From NCBI GenBank assembly GCA_035548515.1, contig DASZSW010000009.1, positions 124,001 to 188,000 of the forward strand: a stretch of 64,000 bases of DNA, read 5' to 3'. A program made the translations under genes and the position numbers. Positions 24,264-31,779 of the stretch are shown in pieces. This stretch comes from DASZQY01 sp035548515 (lineage in GTDB: Bacteria; Pseudomonadota; Alphaproteobacteria; Rhizobiales; Kaistiaceae). The notes below the pieces were generated by a model. It was given only the letters and a program-made list of their open reading frames with translations. It did no database searches and was not told where the DNA came from. Within the stretch, counting starts at the first letter, position 1, and the number at the start of each line of letters is the position of its first letter.

Positions 24264-24962
24264 ATGTCCGACACCGCTCGCCCGCTCCGCGCCGTGCTGT
24301 TCGACGCGTACGGCACGCTGCTCGACGTGCACGGCGTCGCGCGGCTCGGCGAGACGATCTTTCCCGGTTCCGGCGATGCACTCAGCGTGCTGTGGCGCGA
24401 GAAGCAGCTTCAGTATTCGTGGTTGCGGACAATGGCCGGAAAGTACGCGGATTTCCGTCAGGTCACCGGTGACGCGCTCGACTATGCCGCCGAGAAGCTG
24501 GGTCTGGCGCTGACGCGACAGGCGCGGGAACAACTTGTCGGTGCTTACGAAAGATTGACGCCGTTTCCGGACGCGCCGCCGGCGTTGGCCGCGGTGGCGC
24601 GCCTGGGTGTGCCGCTCGCTGTGCTGTCCAATGGCACCTCGTCGATGCTGGAGGCGGCCTTCCGATCCACGAACTTGCGCGATCATTTCGCGGCGCTGCT
24701 GAGCGTCGAGGCTGCCGGGCACTACAAGACTTCGCCCGAGGCCTATCGCATCGCCATGGCCCGCTTCGGCGGCCAGCCGCGCGACTTCGTCCTGGTGTCG
24801 TCCAACGGGTGGGACGTCGCCGGCGCCGCGCACTTCGGCTTCCGTACCTTCTGGGTCAACCGCCTTGGCGCGCCGGTCGAACGCATGGGCGCCGCGCCGT
24901 CGGCCGTGGGCACGAGCCTCGCCGACCTTGCGCCGTGGCTCGCGGCTCAGACCCCGACATAG
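24264..24962 (+). CDS. (S)-2-haloacid dehalogenase, HAD type II
   Basis: A 232-residue HAD hydrolase that removes halogen from L-2-haloacids. Each active-site residue of the well-studied DehII/DehYL type is present with a constant +4 offset: Asp14 and Thr18 (FDAYGTLL), Arg45 (WREKQ), Ser122/Asn123 (LSNG), Lys155 and Tyr161 (YKTSPEAY), Ser179, Asn181 and Asp184 (SSNGWDV). That makes true dehalogenase activity likely. It ends by overlapping the livF stop on the other strand by 16 bp. Confidence 0.9.
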   Translation: MSDTARPLRAVLFDAYGTLLDVHGVARLGETIFPGSGDALSVLWREKQLQYSWLRTMAGKYADFRQVTGDALDYAAEKLGLALTRQAREQLVGAYERLTPFPDAPPALAAVARLGVPLAVLSNGTSSMLEAAFRSTNLRDHFAALLSVEAAGHYKTSPEAYRIAMARFGGQPRDFVLVSSNGWDVAGAAHFGFRTFWVNRLGAPVERMGAAPSAVGTSLADLAPWLAAQTPT

Positions 24963-25645
24963 CGGGCGAGGATTTCGGGCGACGCCTTGAGATCGGCACT
25001 GGTGCCGTCGAACACCACATGCCCATTGTTCAGGATGTAGGCGCGCGCGGCAATCGACAGCGCCGCGGCGATGTTCTGCTCGACGATGATGATGGTCTGT
25101 CCCTCGGCCGCCAGCCGCTCGCATACCGCCAGCAGATCGCGCACGATGATGGGGGCCAGTCCCTCGAACGGTTCGTCGAGCAACAGCACTTTCGGGCTCC
25201 GGGTCAGCGCCCGGGCGATCGCCAGCATTTGCTGCTCTCCGCCCGAAAGCTCACGCCCGCGGCTGGTGCGCCGCTCCTTGAGGCGCGGAAACATCGCGTA
25301 GATGCGTTCCAGCGGCCATGCCGGCTTTGCCGTCAGGCCGGCGAGGATGATGTTCTCCTCCACCGACAGCGCACCGAATATTCGCCGCTCCTCCGGCACC
25401 AGCTGCATGCCGGCATTGGCGACATTGTGCGGGCGCGCGCCGCGCAACTCTTTGCCCTCGAGTTGCACGCTGCCGGATCGTGTATCGACAACGCCCATCA
25501 GCGATTTCAGCGTCGTCGATTTGCCGGCGCCGTTGCGGCCGAGCAGCGCCACCACCTCGCGCTGCTCCAGACGCATCGAGACGTCGAAGAGGATGTGTGA
25601 GTCGCCGTAAAAGGCGTTGATCTTGTCGACCTCGAGGTAGCTCAC
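24947..25645 (-). CDS. livF: Branched-chain amino-acid-type ABC transporter ATPase LivF
   Basis: A 232-residue ATPase. Walker A is GRNGAGKST, the signature is LSGGEQQMLAIARAL, Walker B is LLLDEPFEGLAP and the H-loop is VEQNIAAAL. It starts with GTG at 25645, whose GTGA overlaps the TGA of the upstream livMG fusion by 4 bp. The LivF-type opening YLEVDKINAFYGDSHIL is unmistakable. It pairs with the LivG domain in powering uptake of branched-chain amino acids, amides or urea-like solutes. It is the last gene of the transporter operon. Confidence 0.92.
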   Translation of the reverse strand: MSYLEVDKINAFYGDSHILFDVSMRLEQREVVALLGRNGAGKSTTLKSLMGVVDTRSGSVQLEGKELRGARPHNVANAGMQLVPEERRIFGALSVEENIILAGLTAKPAWPLERIYAMFPRLKERRTSRGRELSGGEQQMLAIARALTRSPKVLLLDEPFEGLAPIIVRDLLAVCERLAAEGQTIIIVEQNIAAALSIAARAYILNNGHVVFDGTSADLKASPEILARYVGV

Positions 25646-27456
25646 GTGTGCACGCCCCCGAGATAGGCTTCCTGAACCGCCGCGCTGCCCTGCACCTCCG
25701 CCGGCGTGCCTTCGGTGAGGATGCGGCCCTGCGCCAGCACCGTGACGCGGTCGGCCATGCCGAACAGCGCATCCATATCGTGCTCGACGACCACCAGCGT
25801 GCGGCCGATCGCCAGCCGTTTCAGGAGTTGCACGGTATTGGCGCGCTCCTGCGGGCTCATCCCGGCGAGCGGCTCGTCGAGCAGCAGAATCTTGGGATCG
25901 GTGCCGAGCGCGAGGCCGATCTCCAGGCGGCGTTTTTCGCCGTAGGCAAGCTGGCTGACCGGCACGTTGGCGCGTCCGGTCAGGTCGAGCAGACGCAGCG
26001 TCTCGTCGATATCCGCGTTGAGCTCGGCCATGCGGTCGGCATCGCGCAGCAGGTCCAGCCGGAACGCGCCGCGGCTCCGCGACAGCGCCGAGATCATCAG
26101 GTTGCGGCGGACGGTGAGCTTCGCGAACAGCTGGTTGATCTGGTAACTCTTGGCGACGCCGAGCTGGCAGACTTCCGTGACGTCGAGATCGGTCGTCTCG
26201 CGACCGAACATCGATATCTTGCCCGTGGTGGGCCGGATTTCGCCGGTCAGCATCTTGAAGAACGTGCTCTTGCCCGCGCCGTTCGGGCCGATCAGCCCGC
26301 GGATTTCTCCCTCGTGCACCCGGAAGTCGACGTTCTCGTTGGCGACGATGCCGCCGTAGCGCTTGCCGAGCGCCCTGGTCTCGATGGCGATCTTGTCGGG
26401 ATTGGGCGGCGGCCGGTGTGCCGTGATCTCGCCGTGCGCAACAATCTCCGCCGGGGCAGTTTCCTCGGCCTTGCCGGGCCGCAGCCAATGCCACAGGTCG
26501 CTGACGCCGCCAACGATCCCGCGGCGCAGGAACATGATCAGCACGACGAACACGACGCCCAGCACCAGCTTCCACGCCGCGCCGAGGCTCAGCGCCGACT
26601 GCAGCTCGTTGCGCAGGTACAGCCACAACGCACCGCCGACCAGTGGTCCAAGCAGGGTTCCCGCGCCGCCGATCACCGTCTGCATCACCAGCTGGCCCGA
26701 CGTATCGAAGGAGAATGCCTCCGGCGACATGTAGCCCTGCAGCGTGCCCTCGAGCCCGCCGGCAAGGCCGGCGTAAGCTGAAGCGATGACGAAGATGCTC
26801 AGTTTGTAGCGCCAGATGTCGTGGCCGACGGCGCTGGCGCGCACGGGATTGTCGCGGATGGCGGTCAGCACATGGCCGAACGGTGAGCCGACGATGCGGC
26901 GCGCGATGACGAAACCGATAAAGAAGATCACCGCCAGCAGGCCGTACATCGCCCACGGATCGGTGAAGGCGAAGGTGAAGCCGGGCAGCGCGATCTTCGG
27001 CTTCGGCACGTTGGGCAGGCCGTTCTCGCCGCCTGTCCACGGGTACATGACCGAGTTTTCCAGGAAGAAGAACATCTCCCCGAACGCCACCGTGATCATC
27101 GCGAAGTAGATGCCGGAACGCCGGAGCGCGAGAAACCCAACCACCAGGCCGACGAGCGCTGCGCCAAGCGTGCCGATGAGCAGGCCGAGGAAGACGTCCG
27201 GAATCTTGTGCGAGACGAGCAGATACGAGGCGACGAATCCGCCCGTGCCATAGAACGCCGACTGGCCGAACGAGAGGAGGCCCGTGTAGCCAAAGATCAG
27301 ATCGAATCCGAGACCGAACAGGCCCCAGATCAGGATCCGGCTCAGCGTGTCCGAGGTCCCGCCGATCGCCGGGAGCACGAACGGCGCGACGATAAGCACC
27401 AGAGCGAGCACGATTTCGGTGAGGCGCCCGTGGACGCGGAGACGCGCCAGCATCAT
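25642..27456 (-). CDS. LivM-LivG fusion: permease and ATPase of a branched-chain amino-acid-type ABC transporter
   Basis: A 604-residue fusion. Residues 1-about 320 are a LivM permease with around eight helices (GLLSFGQSAFYGTGGF and the EAA-like FAMITVAFGEMFFF). A linker of about 45 residues rich in Pro, His and Ala follows, then a LivG ATPase: Walker A IGPNGAGKSTFF, signature LAYGEKRRLEIGLAL, Walker B KILLLDEPLAGM. ATG at 27456 overlaps the livH stop by 4 bp. Such fusions occur in alphaproteobacteria but differ from the separate livM and livG genes of E. coli. The substrate is unknown. Confidence 0.92.
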   Translation of the reverse strand: MMLARLRVHGRLTEIVLALVLIVAPFVLPAIGGTSDTLSRILIWGLFGLGFDLIFGYTGLLSFGQSAFYGTGGFVASYLLVSHKIPDVFLGLLIGTLGAALVGLVVGFLALRRSGIYFAMITVAFGEMFFFLENSVMYPWTGGENGLPNVPKPKIALPGFTFAFTDPWAMYGLLAVIFFIGFVIARRIVGSPFGHVLTAIRDNPVRASAVGHDIWRYKLSIFVIASAYAGLAGGLEGTLQGYMSPEAFSFDTSGQLVMQTVIGGAGTLLGPLVGGALWLYLRNELQSALSLGAAWKLVLGVVFVVLIMFLRRGIVGGVSDLWHWLRPGKAEETAPAEIVAHGEITAHRPPPNPDKIAIETRALGKRYGGIVANENVDFRVHEGEIRGLIGPNGAGKSTFFKMLTGEIRPTTGKISMFGRETTDLDVTEVCQLGVAKSYQINQLFAKLTVRRNLMISALSRSRGAFRLDLLRDADRMAELNADIDETLRLLDLTGRANVPVSQLAYGEKRRLEIGLALGTDPKILLLDEPLAGMSPQERANTVQLLKRLAIGRTLVVVEHDMDALFGMADRVTVLAQGRILTEGTPAEVQGSAAVQEAYLGGVHT

Positions 27457-28319
27457 CGCGTACCGAACAGGCCCTGAGGCCTGGCGATCAGAACCAGCGT
27501 CATCGCCGCATACAGCATCACCTGCGACAGCTGCGGATTGAACATCGAGGTGAGACTCATGATTTCACCGGCCACGATGCCGCCGACGATCGCACCCGGA
27601 AACGACCCGACGCCGCCTATGACGATCACGACGAAGCATTCGATCAGGATGTCGTCGCCGACGCCGGGCGTGATGGAGATGATCGGCGCGTTGATGATGC
27701 CCGCGAAGCCCGCGGCCATCGCGCCGATGCCGAACACCAGCATGAACGTGCGCTGGATGTTGATGCCCAGCATGTCGACCATGGGCGCATCTTCGATGCC
27801 GGCGCGTACGACCATGCCGAGCCGCGTGCGATAGAGAAGCAGGTAGAGGCCGCCGAGCGCTACGACCACGACCGCGAACGCTACCAGCCGGTACTCCGGA
27901 TAGATCGTGAAGCCGAGATTGACGATCGGGCTATGGATGACCGGCGCCTGCACCGTTTTGGCAAGGCTGCCGAAGAAGTAGCGGACGAGTTCGACGATCA
28001 CGATGCCGGTGCCGAAGGTCACCAGGATCTGGTCCTCCTCCGGGCGATCGTAGAAGTAGCGGACGATGATGCGCTCGAAGATCAGCCCGACGAAGCCGAC
28101 GAAAAGGGCGCCAACGATCGCGGCAATGATAAAGCTGCCCGTCGCCTGGTATGCGACAAAGCCGGCGTACCCGCCGAGCATGAACAACGCGCCGTGCGCG
28201 AGATTGAGGACACCGAGCGTCCCGTAGACGATCGTGAGCCCGGCGCTGATCAGGGCGAGCAGCGCACCCGACACGAGGCCGTTGAAGAGCTGGGCGACGA
28301 AATTGCCCCAGTTCAGCAC
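27453..28319 (-). CDS. livH: LivH-type ABC transporter permease
   Basis: A 288-residue integral membrane permease with about eight helices. It has the LivH opening FNGLVSGALLALISAGLTIVYG, LNLAHGALFMLGGY, and IVIGGVGSFPGAIVGGIVAGE before the C-terminus. It pairs with the LivM half of the fusion protein to form the channel. The start is GTG at 28319. It lies 119 bp after the stop of the substrate-binding protein gene, with a stem-loop in between, and overlaps the fusion gene by 4 bp. Confidence 0.93.
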   Translation of the reverse strand: MLNWGNFVAQLFNGLVSGALLALISAGLTIVYGTLGVLNLAHGALFMLGGYAGFVAYQATGSFIIAAIVGALFVGFVGLIFERIIVRYFYDRPEEDQILVTFGTGIVIVELVRYFFGSLAKTVQAPVIHSPIVNLGFTIYPEYRLVAFAVVVVALGGLYLLLYRTRLGMVVRAGIEDAPMVDMLGINIQRTFMLVFGIGAMAAGFAGIINAPIISITPGVGDDILIECFVVIVIGGVGSFPGAIVGGIVAGEIMSLTSMFNPQLSQVMLYAAMTLVLIARPQGLFGTR

Positions 28320-28380
28320 GTCGCGGCCCCCTGTGTCCCTTTTGCTTCAATCAACGCTGCCGCCCCCAGAGAATACGATA

Positions 28381-28408
28381 GCCCACCCCCGCCTTGGCGG
28401 GGATGGGC
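28381..28408 (-). repeat. Intercistronic stem-loop between binding-protein and permease genes
   Basis: The palindrome pairs 28381-28385 and 28387-28392 with 28397-28402 and 28404-28408 around a CTTG loop, each arm having one unpaired base. It sits between the binding-protein stop and the livH start, where it could stabilise the upstream mRNA or attenuate the downstream genes. GCCCACCCC...GGGGATGGGC units look like a dispersed rhizobial repeat. Confidence 0.6.
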
Positions 28409-28438
28409 CGATGTCGTGAAAAACGCGGACGCTGTGGA

Positions 28439-29788
28439 TCAGGTAGCGTCGCCCATCTTGCAGCCGAACGCGCTCGGGTCCTGCATGATGCCGTCGCCGG
28501 GGACGATTTCGACCACCTGATAGTAATCGTCCTTGCCCTTCATGTCGGCGGCCTTCTTGCCCTGCACGACGATCACGGGACGGATGAGCTGGTGATCGGC
28601 AGCGCGCCAGGAGATCGGGCCGACGGTCGTGTCGGTGTACTTCTTGCCGGACTCGTAAGCCTCGATGATCTTCGGCGGGTAGAAGGTGCCGGCGGTCTCG
28701 ACGGCGTCCGCCCACAGCGCGATCTGCAGGTAGCCGGCGTGCGCGCCCCACTCGGGCTTGGCGCCGTACTTCGCCTCGAACTTGTCGACGAACTGCTTGG
28801 CGAGCGGGAACTTGTCGCCGATGTCCCAGTAGAAATCGAGGCCGGCGTAGACGCCCGCGATGAGGTCCTGGCCGACCTGCTGCACCAGGTACGGCGACAT
28901 GTACGGCACCACCAGCTTCATCTTGTCGAGCAGGCCGAACTGCTGGGCCTGCTTGATCGAGTTCACCGCGTCGTTGCCGAAGCCGATGACGACGAGCGTG
29001 TCGGCGCCGGAGTTGGCGATGTTCAGCGCGTAGGCCGAGTAGTCGGTGGCGCCCAGCGGGAAGAGCTGGTTGGTCACCGTCTTCCAACCGCCGGCCTCGG
29101 TGAACTTGGTCATCGAGTCGTAAACGGTGTGGCCGTAGGTGTAGTCCGGCGTCAGGTAGGCCGCCTTGCGGTCCTTGCCCAGCTCCTTGATCAGCACCGG
29201 AGCGAGCGCTGCGGAGGCGGAATAGGCATAGAAACACGAACGGAACGAATAGCGCGTGCAGTCCTTGCCGGTCGTGTCGTTCGAGCCGGAAATGCCCGGC
29301 AGGTAGATGACCTTCTGCTCCTGCGCGAAGTGATTGAGCGCCACGGCGGTGCCCGACGACACCGAACCGATGAGCAGCGAGGCCTTGTTGTCCTGCACGA
29401 ACTTGGTCGCGTTCTGCACGGCGAGATCGGCCTTGGCCGCTTCGTCGGCCGCCGCGGAGGTTACCTTCTTGCCGAGCACGCCCTTCGTCGTTTTCGGCGA
29501 GATCGCCTTGATCAGGTCGTCGCCGTTGTTGAGATGCTCGATGGCGAGCTCGATGCCCTTTTGCTCGTCAGCGCCGGCCGCGGCATAGGTGCCGGTCAGC
29601 GGCACGTCGATGCCGACGAATACGCTGTCGCCGGCCTGGCCGGCCGGGAAGGTGCCGAGCGCCGGATAGTCGTCGGCGAACGCCCATTTCGGAAGACCGG
29701 TCGCGAAGGCCGCACCGGCGAGCCCTGCCGTGCCGGCAAGCATGGCGCGGCGGCTGATACCGGCGCGCAGTTCCTGCGTCTTAGTCAT
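28439..29788 (-). CDS. ABC transporter substrate-binding protein, branched-chain amino-acid type
   Basis: A 449-residue periplasmic receptor with a Tat signal (ISRRAMLAGTAG, hydrophobic core, then WAFA/DDY at about residue 38). The mature Peripla_BP_6 fold includes FVGIDVPLTGTYAAAGADEQ, LIGSVSSGTAVA and YLTPDYTYGHTVYDS. It should deliver the solute to the LivHM channel. Its ligand is not readable; urea, amides and branched-chain amino acids are all family options. The long promoter region (29789-29984) suggests that this is the first gene of the operon. Confidence 0.92.
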   Translation of the reverse strand: MTKTQELRAGISRRAMLAGTAGLAGAAFATGLPKWAFADDYPALGTFPAGQAGDSVFVGIDVPLTGTYAAAGADEQKGIELAIEHLNNGDDLIKAISPKTTKGVLGKKVTSAAADEAAKADLAVQNATKFVQDNKASLLIGSVSSGTAVALNHFAQEQKVIYLPGISGSNDTTGKDCTRYSFRSCFYAYSASAALAPVLIKELGKDRKAAYLTPDYTYGHTVYDSMTKFTEAGGWKTVTNQLFPLGATDYSAYALNIANSGADTLVVIGFGNDAVNSIKQAQQFGLLDKMKLVVPYMSPYLVQQVGQDLIAGVYAGLDFYWDIGDKFPLAKQFVDKFEAKYGAKPEWGAHAGYLQIALWADAVETAGTFYPPKIIEAYESGKKYTDTTVGPISWRAADHQLIRPVIVVQGKKAADMKGKDDYYQVVEIVPGDGIMQDPSAFGCKMGDAT

Positions 29789-29984
29789 GCGATTCCTCCC
29801 AAGTGTGTCACCGCCGCTTTCGGTGGTGCGCGGTTTTCGCTGGTGGAATCGGAACAGGCGTTTACGTCGTCGCGACCGCTCCCACGGCCGCGCGACTGCC
29901 TTCCTCCCATCAGCTCCCGATGAGAGTAGAGGCGACGACCCTGATAGGTTCCTGACGTGAGCCTGACCTGAAGCTGACCTTGGC

Positions 29985-30283
29985 TTAACGCCTGGGCTTC
30001 GTGAACGCAGCCAGCGCCCGTATCAGCGGGGCGACGTCTGGCGCCTCAGTGCCTTTTTCCCGCGAGGAAACAAAGGCATCGTCCAGCTTCGTCGCGATGG
30101 TGCCGATTCCATGTAGCCGAACGTGGCAGCTGCCCCGGCGAGGCGGTGCACGACCGTCTCGAGTTCGCGGAGGGCACCTTGCTGCGACAGTGCGACGATG
30201 CTGTCGTGATCACGCATGAGCCGGTCGCGAAAGGCGCCGTCGGGATCGATCAGCGCCAGATCGGCAAGCGAGGGCGCCTTCAT
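29985..30283 (-). pseudogene. Histidine phosphotransfer (Hpt) domain protein, frameshifted
   Basis: The frame starts ATG at 30283 and shows the Hpt helix ETVVHRLAGAAATFGYM, with His46 the phosphoacceptor. After about residue 59 it slides into unrelated Arg/Pro-rich sequence. One base lost near 30105-30110 explains this: the neighbouring frame continues IGTIATKLDDAFVSSREKG and ends at TAA 29987-29985, giving about 98 residues, the usual Hpt length. The histidine is intact but the last helices are lost unless the base is restored. It could be true decay or a sequencing error. It lies 4 bp after the OmpR-type regulator gene. Confidence 0.75.
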
Positions 30284-30287
30284 TGTC

Positions 30288-31046
30288 CTAGTGCGGCGCG
30301 ATCGCGCCGGCAGCCACCAGGCGGTAGCCGATACCGCGGCGCGTCTCGAGCTTCACAGCCGCACCGGCCATGCGCAGCGCGCGCCGGAGTTTGGACACCT
30401 GCGCCTCGATCGAGTTGGCGCACACTTCGTCGTCGAAGCCATACAGCGCCTCCTCGATCATGCGCTTTGGCGTCATGTGATTCTTGCGCCGCGCCAGCAG
30501 TTCGAGCAGCTGGAACTGCTTGCGGGGCAGGGCGAGGCTGACGCCGTCGACCACGACCTCGAGCGCGTCACTGTCCACGACGATGTTGGCGAGCGACGTG
30601 CGATGCCCGCGCAGGCGCGAGGGTCGGCGGAGCAGCGCCAGAACGCGCGCTCGCACTTCCGCGACGGCGAACGGCTTCACCAGATAATCGTCCGCGCCAC
30701 TGCTCAGTCCGATGACGCGGTCCTCGACCTTGCGGCGGGCGGTGAGCATCAGGATCGGCGCGTCGACGGAGCGGCGGCGCATCTCGCGCACGAAATCGAG
30801 GCCATCGCCATCCGGCAATCCGAGATCGACGATCATGAGCGCGTAGTCGTTGGCGCGCGCGGCAAGCAGCGCGTCGCCGGCAAAGCCCACGGCATCGACG
30901 GTGTGCCCAAGGCCGCGCAACTCGCGGCCGAGCAAAGCGGCGATGTCATCGTCGTCCTCGACAATAAGAATCCGCGCCTGAGGCAGCTCGGCTGCCTGGC
31001 GCCCGGCGGCTACCGCACTCTCGGCGGCACCAGCGTCAAAGGCCAT
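30288..31046 (-). CDS. OmpR-family response regulator
   Basis: A 252-residue regulator. After about 24 unstructured residues, the receiver (25-140) has ILIVEDDDD, the phosphoacceptor Asp74 in MIVDLGLPDG, LTAR and the switch Lys in YLVKPF. The C-terminal winged helix (about 155-245) has FQLLELLARRKNHM and ANSIEAQVSKLRRAL, then ETRRGIGYRL. I chose ATG at 31046, with GGAGGAG upstream. It is cotranscribed with the Hpt gene and divergent from the receiver-kinase operon. No dedicated kinase gene lies beside it on the same strand. Confidence 0.92.
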   Translation of the reverse strand: MAFDAGAAESAVAAGRQAAELPQARILIVEDDDDIAALLGRELRGLGHTVDAVGFAGDALLAARANDYALMIVDLGLPDGDGLDFVREMRRRSVDAPILMLTARRKVEDRVIGLSSGADDYLVKPFAVAEVRARVLALLRRPSRLRGHRTSLANIVVDSDALEVVVDGVSLALPRKQFQLLELLARRKNHMTPKRMIEEALYGFDDEVCANSIEAQVSKLRRALRMAGAAVKLETRRGIGYRLVAAGAIAPH

Positions 31047-31168
31047 CGTCACACTCCTCCCAGCGCGCCGATATCTGCGATTGTGTGAGGCTTGTGAGTG
31101 AAACACAAGGGGAATACCGTTCCCGCCAAAGGAACGTTAGTGTCCCGCAAATATCGGAGGAACAACAG

Positions 31169-31552
31169 ATTTCGGCCTCGATCCTCATCGCGGACGACGA
31201 CCCGAACATCTTGCGCGCGCTGACCTTCCTGATGGAGCGGCAGGGGCATCGCGTGCGCACCGCCGCCGATGGCCAGGAAGCACTGGTCGCCGTGGCCGAA
31301 AGTCCGCCCAATCTTCTCCTGCTCGATCTGATGATGCCGCGGGGCAACGGATACGAGGTGTGCCGCACGCTGCGGGCTTCGCCCGAGTACAACAACGTCC
31401 GCATCGTCATGCTGACCGCGCGCGGGCAGGACAACGACCAGCGCACCGGCCTTGCCGCCGGCGCCGACGCCTACGTCACCAAGCCGTTCGCGATCAACGA
31501 CGTCGTCGATTGCGTCAGCGCGATGCTGGCGAAACAGCGCGAGGTGAGCTGA
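31169..31552 (+). CDS. Receiver-only (CheY-like) response regulator, apparent ATT start
   Basis: A 127-residue single receiver domain: ASILIADDDPNILRAL, phosphoacceptor Asp53 in LLLDLMMPRGNG, MLTARGQ and Lys in YVTKPF. There is no output domain. GGAGG at 31156-31160 is followed after 8 nt by ATT, in frame, and no ATG, GTG or TTG lies near. GTG at 31085 would add 28 residues that do not resemble receivers. So initiation at ATT, or a changed ATG, is the best reading. It is upstream of the SLC-STAC kinase and is the likely partner for that kinase. Confidence 0.82.
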   Translation: MSASILIADDDPNILRALTFLMERQGHRVRTAADGQEALVAVAESPPNLLLLDLMMPRGNGYEVCRTLRASPEYNNVRIVMLTARGQDNDQRTGLAAGADAYVTKPFAINDVVDCVSAMLAKQREVS

Positions 31553-31554
31553 CC

Positions 31555-31779
31555 ATGCTTCGCCGGGTAATGCGTCGCGATCGCATGATCGGCCTGTTCG
31601 TCGTCGGCGTCGTGCTCTTCAACCCGCCCATCCTCAACCTCGTCGGCGGTTCGGTCTTCGGCTGGCCGGCGCTCTTCGGCTATCTGTTCGCGGCTTGGGC
31701 AATCGTCATCGCCGGGATCGCGCTGGTGGTCGAGCGCAGCCCGGGACCGCCCGACGGACCAACTGCGCCGCGGCGATGA
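31555..31779 (+). CDS. Small two-helix membrane protein between receiver and kinase
   Basis: A 74-residue protein with two predicted helices (about residues 11-29 and 37-58) and a basic N-terminus (MLRRVMRRDR). It starts 2 bp after the receiver stop, and its TGA overlaps the kinase ATG by 4 bp, so it is translated with the kinase. I do not know the family by name. Small membrane proteins often precede symporter-type kinases and symporters, which suggests an accessory subunit (inference). Confidence 0.75.
   Translation: MLRRVMRRDRMIGLFVVGVVLFNPPILNLVGGSVFGWPALFGYLFAAWAIVIAGIALVVERSPGPPDGPTAPRR

Noticed and set aside
24947..27040. Long minus-strand frame joining livF with upstream sequence
   Set aside because: Only the last 233 codons are LivF. 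The upstream part is out of frame with the LivM-LivG fusion, which is the real gene.
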